Positions 1-12,000 of a stretch of 64,000 nt of DNA are shown piece by piece. The stretch covers positions 35,941,959 to 36,005,958 of the forward strand of contig NC_087069.1 in assembly GCF_963678635.1 (NCBI RefSeq), given 5' to 3'. Made by a program: the position numbers and the translations under genes. Origin of the DNA: Symsagittifera roscoffensis (taxonomy: Eukaryota; Xenacoelomorpha; Acoela; Convolutidae). Below the pieces are notes generated by a model that did no database searches, was not told the origin of the DNA, and saw nothing but the letters and a program-made list of their open reading frames with translations. How positions within the stretch are numbered: the stretch's first letter is position 1; each line of letters begins with the position of its first letter.

Positions 1-87
1 GCTACTTCCCCTCATACCAGCAGAAGCCACACAAGACTGTGTGGATCAATGACACTACTATACTCACTTCCACTCACACTTCATATG
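1..87 (+). CDS. VPS10 receptor exon a (5' truncated by window edge)
   Basis: Reads YFPSYQQKPHKTVWINDTT from base 3 in frame and ends one base into a codon before a GTTAGC donor at 88. The next exon supplies two bases and keeps frame. It belongs to the propeller of the sortilin-like receptor. Confidence 0.7.
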
Positions 88-3000
88 GTTAGCCTTTTTT
101 TAAACTCATTTTGGCTTAAAAACTCTGAGGCTCTGTTTTTGGACAGTGCAAAATAAATAAATAAATATATGTATATATATATATATATTTTGGTTTGTTT
201 CAAAAATTCTCAGTGGCGGCTTTGTTCGCAGTTAATTCAAAAAGTTGTACACAAAAAAGTCTTCCTGCTGTATAAGTGAAGTTTATTAAAACGAAATGCT
301 TTGCAAATTATTTGAAGCGAGAATTTTCAGCAGTAAAAAACGATTGAAAACAGTGACAAAACAGAAAAAAAGTTTCCCATTACAGAGCTTATGTAATTAT
401 TAGTGTTTTGATATGCTTTTAACAAAACTGAACAGTTAGTCTCATTAAAATAGACAAGGTCGAACAAAATTAGTTGCCGTAAAACTTCAAAGAAGTTTTG
501 TATTCAAGCCAAATGAGGCTTCTTTAGTTTGGTTTGTTTTTAGATTTTTTCTAATCGAGTTTGGTGCTAAATGCTAAATACAGATAATTTTAAGTTCTAA
601 TATTATATGGAGTTGCTGTCTGTTTTGTCAAAAATGTCAATTTCATTCAAAATAAAACAAATTAACTCAACAATTTTTCTCAAAGCATCGCAATTACAAA
701 AATTAACATTTTGAGGACCTTACAATTTTGTTTAATCACTTTGTGTTAAAGTAATTGCAGTCTTCGATATTTAAACTTTTTAAATCAATTATTTGAGGCT
801 AATTGCTCCCAAAGAGTGTGATGGTTGCTTGCGGCATCTGCGTTTTCGGAGACAATTACATCGAAACCCAACGAACCTGAATTTTATCCAAATATCTTAC
901 CAAATTCAATTTCCAGGAAAACACAATTATTTTAAATTGGAAATTAAATTTGGTAGGCTAGCTGGATAGTTTTGATTTTTAAAATTATTTATTTGTCGAA
1001 CTATAATTTTTTGTCATCCGAGAGAAATGTCAGTGGTTTCGATGTGTTTTTCTCCACAAATCCAGATACCGCAAACAAGCGTCACAACCTTTGGAAACGA
1101 TTCGAAGCAAAAAATTGATCAAAAAATTTAGGTCTTGAAGACCGCAATTAAACTTAACAAGATGTTTTATAAGTTTCAACTGGACACAAGCAAATTACAA
1201 AAAAAAAACTGCAAAAGCATCAAAGCTACAAAAAAGAAACAGAACCACTAATGAAAATTCAATCTTCACGGCATTATTATGAGCCCGCACTGGAGTTTCA
1301 GCAATAAAAAGCAAAGATTCTGGATTTTTTGTCATCTCTATATAAAAGAAAAAAATTTGTTATTCATATTCGTTTGAAAATGAATTTCACTTATGTTTTT
1401 TTTTCAAATCAATCAAACCCAATTTAACAGACTTTGATCAGTGACATAAGATTATGATTTTGATGAAATATTTTAGTAGATTCCCAAAAAATTAAACAAT
1501 TAAATTTCACACAAAAATTTACCAAAAAAACAGTTTTTGTATATGGCTACAAGGCCTCTATATTGAAAAAAATCAGGTGTTGAAATTGTAAATTCTACCA
1601 TCACAGAGAACCTTCATTGTGAATCTTATGTTTTTTATTTAAACTTATATGCAAAAGAAAGAACTAAGAAAGATTTTCTCTGGAAACTCTTTCTTAGTTC
1701 ATAAAACTGGTTCAACTTTTGGCGAAAATGTTTTATCAATTTTGGAATTTTTTAATGAAAAAGGGCTTATCAAACATTTTTCAATAATTGAGTTGTATGC
1801 TAATCCTTTTTCGTCCAATGATAAGCATAGTCTTGATGATGTGAGCCCGACGTAAGCTCAATTAAATTTACTTAAAAATCCTTATGGAAGGTTTTATGAA
1901 ACAAAAACTTTTCATAGAACCCATGCATGGAATCGTTTGACTATCATTTTTTGTATGGCAGTGTATGATAAGCCTTTCTTTGTATGGTGGTGAGCATGGA
2001 TGTGCAGATCGGTGCAGAAAAAGAGTAAAACCTTCACATCAACAACAATCATCATTCGGTGTTTTTGATTTTATGAGCAAAATAATAGTTTATATTGGAT
2101 TAAATCTAGATTATAGTCGGTTATAATTAATTATAATAGATCTTTAATTGATCAATATAATTGATTAAAATCCCCTAAAAATTCATGAAAAACGATTTTA
2201 ATCAGGTCATGGAAAACGATTATGTTCAGGGGTCGATCTAGGATTTTCTCAACAAGGGGTCACGTTTGTTTTGTCAAGTTTTTTTAAATTAAATAAATTG
2301 ATTTCCCAAGCTTCCACAAATCCTTATAAAGACCCTATTTCGACTATTTTTCTTCACCGCAGGCGAATTAATGAAAAAAGGCCAAAACAACGTTTCCCAT
2401 GAATATCATGAAAAAATGGAAAACTGGTTTAATTAATAGTTCTTCTTCAATGTTGCCTTGAAAATAACCGTATAGGTATTACGTAAGGTTTGCACACCCG
2501 GGTTGACCAAAAATGCTTGTCCTACAACTTTCATATATAAAAAAACGCTTATCATACAGTTTCGTACAGTTCCATAGATACAGAAATTGTTTAAAAAACT
2601 GTAAGATAAGTATTTTTTCATAAATGGAAATTATAAGACAAGCCTTTTTTCATAGACCCAATTTTTTTTAAATTTTATTTCTCAATTTTTTTTGGATTTG
2701 TTCGTGACCGAATACAAGCGACTAATCACATGGTTTACTCAAAAGCAGAGTCACCAAAGGGTTGATCATCTGGCATTTACAATGTATTGGAAACGACCTA
2801 AATTGTGTAAGAAATTTTTTTCACAAATCATATACTGAAAGCATCAAAATTTTGAATTTTTGCCAAAATTTCAAAGAAGATTTTTTAAAATTGGAATTTT
2901 CAAATCATCAGACATTAATCAAGGCATATATAAGTATGCCATACAAAACATATAGGAGTTCTTAGCTTGTTTGATGTTATCCAGAGAAACGGAATAAAAA

Positions 3001-6000
3001 TCCAATTTTTGTATATCCAGGACTACGTTTTGCAGACAAAAAAAAATTAAAATTTGCATGTAAAAATTTGCATTTTTTGGAAAACGTTTGTTTGATTGCA
3101 AAATTAGATTTGCGGTTGAAAAAAAAATTCTGGCAATTTCAATTTTTTTTTGGAAAAATGTTTGCTGTCTATATCAAAAAAAAATGTTGTCATACAATTT
3201 TCATATTTGGAATAATAACCATCCAAAAAAAAGAAACCATTTTTTTTCATCACCAGTCTGTTTTATTTGGTTCAAACAGCCGTAGAAACTATTTTGAAAC
3301 TTTTTTGAATGATTTTTGAAACTGTATGAAAATTGTATGAGTAGCGTTTTTCCATACATTTGATGTATGGAATTGCATGATAAGCATTTTCGGTTTATGG
3401 AGGTCAACCCGCGCATGTTGTTTTCGTAGGTATCTCGCTGCACAGATGTGACCTTGAGAAGCACAGGTGTCGCATGCTGCTGTACAATATAAAGAACTTC
3501 GTTGTGCGAGACAGAGTGATAGTTGCCAGTATATATCACGACATACACAACCCATTTAACAGGTCACTCTACACCAGCACAGACGCGGGGGATGTGTGGA
3601 ACAGGGCACAGGTAAACGGGTTTTCAGTTTCTTTTACCACCCCCACCACCCCCCACAAAAAAAAATCAATTTCTACGGTTTACATACAGAAAGTTAAAAA
3701 TCTGTTTGGGGAAAACATCAAAAAATGTTGAGCAAACCTTTTTCGATAGAGAAGCGGTTAAAGGCTTACAGCAAACTAGAGCAAAAGTTTTTTTTATATA
3801 CCGTTTAATTAACAAAACACTGAGGTCAGGTCACAATTTCTGATCCTTTTCGTTGTTGTATGATTAGAATGAATTTTTTAGATTAAAAAGTTTTGATCAA
3901 ACCGTGCTGATTCCTTGTTTTAATTAAAATGTTTCTCATAATTTTAACTTAGACATTCTGAATAAACAATTTTTCGAACAGGTCAGGTCACACTTTCTGC
4001 AATCAATGGAGTAGAGCAATCTTTTTGTTTAATTCAGGTTGACTCGTTCAAGCAGCACCACAAGCCATACGTGTATCTCATGTCACCTACCCTCTCGTTT
4101 TTGACCCTGCTGGATGAGAATGAGTCATGCTATGACCTCTACGTCTCAGACTCAGCTCACGTCTCATACTCATTAAGCATGAAAAATCTACACCAGGTAC
4201 AACTGGTTATGATTAGAAACCAATAATAATACTTTGAAATTGCACTAATAACTGATGAAATAAGCGGATACATGAAAATTTCCAATAAAATTGGGGGGCG
4301 CCGAAAAAACGTGATTTTTTGGTCAACTTTTTCCAAAAATTGTCCCAAAACGCCATTTTTGACCTGTTTTTTTTTTCAAAATTTGCCTGAGGCGCTAAAA
4401 GTTTTGTCAAAGTTGGTTCTTTATAGTGTTTTAGGAGCCTTCAAAATCAATTTGATTCTCGCAGAAAAAAAGTTCGACAAAATTTTTGAAAAATTTTTGA
4501 AAGTCCGCATCCCCCCTCGAGAAAATAATTCTAGATCCGCCCCTGCTTAATGGCAATCCTCAGCGTCTCACAATGTATGGTTTCAGGAGAAACTGGTAAG
4601 GGGCAGGGTTGGTGTGGAGCGATTAGGCAGTCTGGAGAGTGTGTTTGTCGTGAACAAAGTGGAAAAAGGGTCCGACTTCCCCGTCATGTTCATCACGAGA
4701 AACAACGGTAGTTTATGGTCACTAAGGTTCAAACCCTTCCTTATTCACGTGTCCTATTCACTTTTTTTTGCTTTTCATCAATTCATTTGGACCTTAAATT
4801 TTATTGAAATTTATCTTTGAAGTTGGGCGATGATTCGTCACAAGTAACAATTTGTAGCACTGAGCGTAAATCAGCATCCTAAAATCATTTAAACTTCTTG
4901 CATCAAGAGGCTCAAGTGAGAGAAGTTCGTGAAAGCTAAAAACTAAAAACTTTTTATCGCAATACTTGTTATCTATTATTCGAAATTTTGTCAACCTTTT
5001 TTTTTCAAAAGCTCTAAGGACTCAAATTTTTGAAAAAAAAAATAGACCAAAAAGGCGTTTTTAGGTACTTTTGGAATTTTTTAACCAAAAAATTGCGTTT
5101 TTTCGGCGCGCAATCCCCCCTTATTTTAGCATATATTGGCGCCAATGGCGTCTTTAGAAAAATTTTAGGGTCCGTCAGCCAAAAATGGATATCTCAAAAG
5201 AGTTCAAAGGGGGACTGTGCGCTCAATCTGAAAAAACTGTATAAGACAAATTAAATTATGAGTATTTTTCGGTAAACACACATAACAAGAAATAAGCAAT
5301 GTCAACGGTTTGCATAATCAAGATCACAAAATCAACTTGTTTCGGTACAACTCGTTTTTGAGAGAATTTCGCGCAAGCTAGCCACAAGAACCGGTCGGTA
5401 ATGTCCTTGAGACAAATTGCTCTTTTTGGCGGTCAACCTTAATCAAGGCTGAACCGAATTAGAACCAAAAAACAGTTAAAATAGGATGTAACCCCCGTTT
5501 TTAGTATATTAATACATGGGCAGGTGGGGGACTCGAACCTACGTCAACTGTTAACCTATATAATCGGCGTTATGGTAGCTTAGGCCACTCGGCCAACTGA
5601 GCTTATTTTATATGCATCTATACTTGTTTTATTCTACATTTGCATTGCAACATCCTCCCCCCCTGAAGAAGGAAGAACCGGAGCGAGCTTAACGGTCGGC
5701 CGCGTGACTTCACGGGTTGCGGTCCTGACAAGGGCGGATCGGGCGCAACCGTCCTGTCCGTAGTTTAGCTTGACGATTCGGGCGAGAGGGTAGTACCCAC
5801 GCGGACTATCGGGCTCAATCACCCACACGAGATCGCCTGTTTTAAGAGTGAAGTCAGAATGAGTGTGCCACTTGACACGCTTATTCAGCGAGGGAACATA
5901 TTCTCGAAGCCAACGAGACCAAATCGCGTTAGCATATGACTGCGCTCGCACGTACATTTTCTTGTGATCGAAGTGCTCCCCGGGTAAAAGCGAAGGAAAG

Positions 6001-9000
6001 CTTGTGGCATGTTGTCCAAGCAAAAAATGGTTTGGGGTTAACGCTTCTAACTCACGTGAATCGGTACTAACGGGAGTGATTGGCCTCGAATTCAAAGCTT
6101 GTTCAACTAAGCAGAGTGTTGTTCCTAACACCTCTTCAGTGACTCGCCTACTGCCTAGGATATCGTACAGCACGCGCTTCACGCTTCGGACGAGGCGTTC
6201 CCAGGAGCCGCCATGATGGGGTGCGCCTGGCGGGTTAAATTTCCAAGTAACACCTTTGTGTGCAAAAATGGTCGGAGCCATGCCATTCCAGCTCTTGATG
6301 CAGGCAAGTAATTCCTTTTCCGCACCAACGAAGTTCGTGCCATTATCCGACCAGATTGTGCTTGGCGTACCACGGCGCGCAACGAACCGTTCAATGCCCA
6401 TGACACACGAACTGGTGTCCAGAGACGGTACAATCTCAAGGTGTACAGCCCTGGTGGTGAGGCAAGTAAAAAGAAATCCCCATCTTTTTTCCGTGCTTCT
6501 GCGAACCGGAACGTAAAGCGGTCCAAAGTAATCCACACCCGTATGATTGAAGAGTGGTTGCTTGTATCCGAGACGTTCGACCGGTAAATCGGACATAATT
6601 GGCTGGATGGTGCTTGCTTTGCGTTTACGGCATGTCACACATCGATTTTCGATAGACCGAAGTAGTCGACGCAACCCAAGTATTGCATATTTCATATTTA
6701 AAACGGAGCGCATGTAATCTAATCCTTGATGAAAATGCTTATGGTGGAGGCTGCGGGCCAACAAACGAACTAAGGTATGTCGGGCGTCGAGTATTATTGG
6801 GTGCTTAGTATCAAACTCGGTATCCACTAAGCGCACAATACGTCCGGTGGAACGAATGATTCCAGCGGGACCGATAAATGGCGAGTATGTGGCAATTTTA
6901 CTACTATTCTTAATAGGTTTGCCAGCGGTGAGTGTTTTTAACTCAACGGGAAAGGATTCCATCTGAGCAAGATGAATCAGTTTGCTTTCTGCAATATCAA
7001 GTTCAGTAGGGTCGGTGATTCGTAAGTCTTTACCACGGAAATGCTTATGTGAAGGCAACACCCTCAATATAAAAGCGACTACTCGTTTATATCTTGTAAA
7101 GGAACTGAACCTTTCCCAATTGAACTCGTGTTCGGGATGTTTGATTGATGTGACATCGGTGACGAAGGAAGATGATGTCTCCAAGCAATTATCAACATCA
7201 CAAGAAGGACCCTTCAAACGAATTTTATTGATTACACGTTCGTCGGGTATAAACGGCCAATCAGTAGTCCTGAGAATGCTCGGACCAATAACCCAGCTGC
7301 TATCCTTGAGGGCTTCCGAAGAAATCCCCCGCGTACCGGTATCAGCTGGATTATCGCCGCTCAGAACATGGTGCCACTCATCAATAGTGGTCGACTCGAG
7401 GATTTCGCCGACACGATTAGCGACGAATACAGGTAATTTTTCAGTGGAGTTTAGCCACTGCAAAACTGTTGTACTATCTGTCCACATAAAGACATGATTA
7501 ATAGAGACGGTAAGGGCGGTCAGTATATCATCTTTTAGTCGTGTGGCGAGCAGAGCAGCTTGAAGCTCTAGCTTCGGTATAGATAGCGCTTTCATGGGCG
7601 CAACGCGAGCTTTACCAAAGATGAAGGATATTTGAGTTTTATGCGAGCTCGCGAGTCGCGCACGCAAAAATCCAACAGCACAGAAAACGTCCTGCGAGCT
7701 ATCACCGAACATGTGGAGCTCAATTTGATCAACAAGCTCTGTGAAGTAACAACGGGGAATAGTCAATTGCCCTAAGAGAGGGAGACCGGAGTGCCACTCG
7801 AGAAACTTATCTCTTATGTCTTCTGGCAATTCGTCGTCCCAACTTTGACCACTGATTTTCCAAATATCTTTCAGTAAAAGACGGGCCCTAACTGTGTATG
7901 GAGCTACTAACCCAACAGGGTCAAACACGGAGGAGACGAAACTCAAGACGGTTCGTTGAGTTATTGCTTTATCGAGAGGACGATCCACGCCTCTGCTAAC
8001 AACCAATGTGTCTTTCGTATGGTCCCACTTAAGACCTAAGACGTGTGATGATTGTTCGGCACCGTTACATATTTCCTTGATGGGTGAAGATGAGGTTTCG
8101 GATTCCTCGAGGTTCATTGCTGAAGTGATTTCATCAGCATTACTGACAAATTTAGTCAAATTAAATCCTCCCAATTTTAGTAAGGAAACCAAATCGCGAC
8201 TAGTTTTAATTGCTTGGGTAACGTTCTCGAATGAATCCAAGTAATCGTCCATGTAAAATTTTTCATTTACGACTGAGGCGGCCTCAGGGTATGTGGACAT
8301 ATTATCAGTTGCTGTTTTTTGCAACGCGAAATTGGCGCACGCAGGCGAATCCCGTGCGCCGAATATATGGCGAGTGTACTGATGAACTACCACATCGGAA
8401 GTGGTATCCTCCCGCCACAAAAAACGGAGCGAAATTTGATCGCGGGCAAGGACTCCTACCTGGAGGAACATACCCTCTATATCCGCGGAGACGGCGTACT
8501 TATGTTGACGGAATCGCAAAAGCACAAAAATTAAATTTTGGAGTAGGTCAGGACCCACCAATAAGGACTTATTTAAGGATGTGCCATGAAACTTAGAAGC
8601 CCCATTAAGGACTCGGCGCACCTTACCCGGCTTATTCGGATTTAAGACGGGATGGTGCGGAAGATACCACTCGCGATCGGAACGCTTACGTGGATCATGC
8701 GGTTCGACGGTAACGACATAGCCTTTCCTAATGTCCTCTCTAATTGTTTCTGCGTATCTTTCGCGCAGCTCAGGGTCTTTACTTAACCTTCTCTCCAATG
8801 ATTTAAATTGGGCGAGTGACGAGTAATAATTGTTTGGTAGACTGACATTACTATCAATCCAAAGCATAGGCACAATGTATCTTTCGCCATTGTGAACGGT
8901 TTCAGAATTAAGGATGGATAAAGCATGTTTATCCGCGGCGGAACGGGCATCGACTTGTTTGAAAGCACCATACGATTCCAACTCGTACCAGGATTTTATC

Positions 9001-12000
9001 TGGTCGGTCAGAGAAGAATCTTCAACAACACACTTGAAACACGAAGAAGTAGAATTACCGGACGGCGGCAACGGACCACTTAAGACCCAACCTATCGGTA
9101 GGCGAACGGAACACGGTGAGTTTTTATCATCTCCCAAGATGAACTCAATGGGTCTAACGGCGTGGTAGTAGTCTTGTCTGATAATAACTTCAACGTCCTC
9201 ATAAGTATATTGAATGGGCTTAATAGGTGCTAATTGTGGATATTTATTCTGCAAATCAGCAATATTGATTAATTCGGAACCAATCCGAATATTGTCTTTA
9301 ACATATGCACAGAGAGAAAATACGAAATCACTATTATTCGGCTCGGAGGAAACTGTAAACTTGACCCTCTGAGTCTCAACAACGGTGGTCGAATTGAAAC
9401 CACTAATTGACAAGTTAACGGGCTCCCCTACTAAGCCGAGACGGTTTACGAGTGACGAAGACACCCAGGAGTGAGTCGATGCACTATCACAAAGAACCAA
9501 CGTCAGGAGACTGGTTACATCCGAGGATACACCAAGTGTTGCAATTGGCAACAACCCTTTAGAAGATTCAATGTCATGTACATCACTAACAGCGGCATGG
9601 GTGGAAGTGTTTGTATTCTCCTTGGATTTGTTTGTTCCAGCCTTATTCGAGACATTTGAATTTTCCTTCCGAGGAAATATTCTTTCGGCTCCATGGAGCA
9701 AGACATTATGTGTGCTATCACACTCTGGCTTCGGGCACTTTTTTTGCTCTAGAACATTGCCGGAAACTATGATTGCCATTGAGACAAGCGAAGCAAAGTT
9801 TCTGTTCAGCTACGTATTTTGCTCGCTGAGTAGCATTCTTTTCCTTAAAAACAGCACAATTCCACAATGCATGACTACCCTTACACAAAACACACGGCGG
9901 AAACTTAGACTTATCCTGAGCCTTACTACTTACCTGGCTATTGGCTGCAAAAACTTTGGTTGTTTTTGGTTTAACCGGTTCCTCGTTTTTTGCCTTAGAG
10001 CTGAGTAAACGTAATCTTTCATGCCCCTCGGCCTTTTCTTTCAACCAGTTGTTAAAATCTAAGAGTGTTGGTCGCTGCCAATTATGTCTAACAGTATGCA
10101 TTGACCAAGCCTCCTTGAGGTTAGGCGGAAGTTTAGTAACAGCTTGGTTTAACAGGTTAACACTCTTTAGATCATCGTTGAAAGACAATGATTTGAAAAC
10201 TGCTACGAGGCCAGATATGGCAGAGGAGAAACTAATGACATTTTCCGAATTGTGCATCTTAAGTGGAGGAAAAGTGTTCAGCTTATCAAGATGCGCACCA
10301 ACAATGGCATGTGGTTGCCCAAACTTCCGTTGCAAGGTGGCCAGTGCATCCTTGTACATAACGCCACTATAACTAAACTCCGCAATTGCGGTTTTTGCTT
10401 TGCCTGTGACGAGCGTTTTTAAGTATGTCAATTTCGTATCATCGGTGAGAACAGCGGAATCAACGGTGGACTTAAACTGACCAAACCATTCGTGCCAGTT
10501 TAACGGGTTGCCGTCAAACTGGGCTAACTTCCATTCAGGAAGATGATCTTTGCGGCTATGCATTAATAATTCCGCCAATTCACGAGCGGAGAGAGGTCGA
10601 TCCGATGAACAACCTTGGTTCGGATAAGCGGGAGACGGTGCGCAGTCTTCGCTGACTGGCTGATAACCAGTATTAGTTTGATTGACAAAATGCGGAACAT
10701 GTTGTGGATGAACTGGGGGAGTATTAAAATACACAGTCCCACCACTGGTATACGGAGCGGCGGTGTTACACGATGGGACAATAGTTGTCACATTAGAAAA
10801 AATGTTTCCAGCATTACAACACTGAGCAGGCGTGACGATTGGAGTTGTAGCAGCCAATCGCCATAAGTTTGCATCACTTGTGTAGTAATCGTTGATACTA
10901 GGTGACACAGTATGCGGAACAAAGGGAAGATTATGTTGCGTCTGGGCTGGCGCTGCATGGCAATTAGGTGCCGAAAAGAAAACCGGCGTTGGGTTTACTC
11001 CAGAAGATGAGAAGCCACCACCAGCAAATGCAGGCGACAAAGAAACAAAACCAGAACCTGGTTGGGCCGGTAACATTGGGACAGGTAATGACTCCGGTTG
11101 CGCGATGGCAAAACTACCATTAGTTATGTTTGAACTCATGGTCTGTAAAGGAACAGCAGACGGTGGCGACACGTGTGCACTAGAATGCATATTGTTAACT
11201 GGGAATGGAACAGAGGCTGGGAATGAAACAGAAGCTTGCAATGGCAAACGGCTTGCACTGCCAAATTGAGGCATAGCCCGATGTCCATAACTATGGATTC
11301 CAGGGTCACTAAATGCTGTGTGCTCATGGTTATGACTATTACTGGTGTGAATTGCATTAGCAAGGAGGGCGGAAGTCGTCGGTCCCGACGAAATGGGTAC
11401 ACGAGTGAAGGCCTGCAAACCTAGCGCACTAGCAACGTCGGGAGGTGCTTGTGAACTAACAGAGTCTACCCAATCATTAGTTCGATCGGTTGCTACCTTT
11501 GAAATAGGTTGACTTACTCCTGTTAAGTTACTTTCCGCTACCTTCTCGCTAACCTCAGATGAACTGTCCTCAAGTTCAAACGCTTTCAATTCCATTTCAA
11601 TTAGTTGCTTTTTATGATTTTCAGCCAATTGCTCTAGTTCCAGCTGACTTTGTTCGAACTTAAGACGGTTCTCTTGCTCTTTAAGTCTTAAAGACACTTG
11701 ATACTGCCTTTCCAGCTCCTCATGGCGTCGTTTTACTAAAGCTAACTCATGCCGTTTCTCACTTGATGACATAGTGCGAACAGTCGACGTATGACGAGTG
11801 GAAGCAGATTTATCAGACTTATGTGAGTCAAGCTTTCTACTATCCTTAGACTGATTGGAGACCTTAGACCTGTTTTCAGATACTCGTGCTGCTGAATCAC
11901 TTGTTTTGTGCGAGCGTGAGGATGTCTCAGACCTAGTTTGTTGTAAAGATCCCTTGCCCCCTGTAATGCCGGCTGCTGGAAATGACGAAGGTTCAAGGCT

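Larger units (their letters stand above)
88..3429 (+). other. Intron a of the VPS10 receptor gene, repeat-filled
   Basis: No supported coding sequence. A/T-rich intron that contains a fragment of a GGGGCGGATCTAGG-ended repeat (2227-2390), ATTATAAT-rich low-complexity DNA around 2085-2170, and a CCCGGGTTGACC-ended element (2497-3412) that ends only 17 bases before the next exon. Confidence 0.6.

Noticed and set aside
5518-5602. Functional tRNA-Leu/Ser gene
   Set aside because: A and B boxes are present, but the acceptor stem does not pair well and the block is part of an LTR repeated in four places.
6982-7497. 171-codon plus-strand open frame inside the BEL pol region
   Set aside because: It is the antisense shadow of pol. 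The real reading is on the minus strand with RT, RNase H and integrase motifs.
9571-10372. Plus-strand open frames of about 140 codons opposite gag and pol
   Set aside because: Antisense shadows without domains. Equivalent antisense frames in the old copy are equally featureless.
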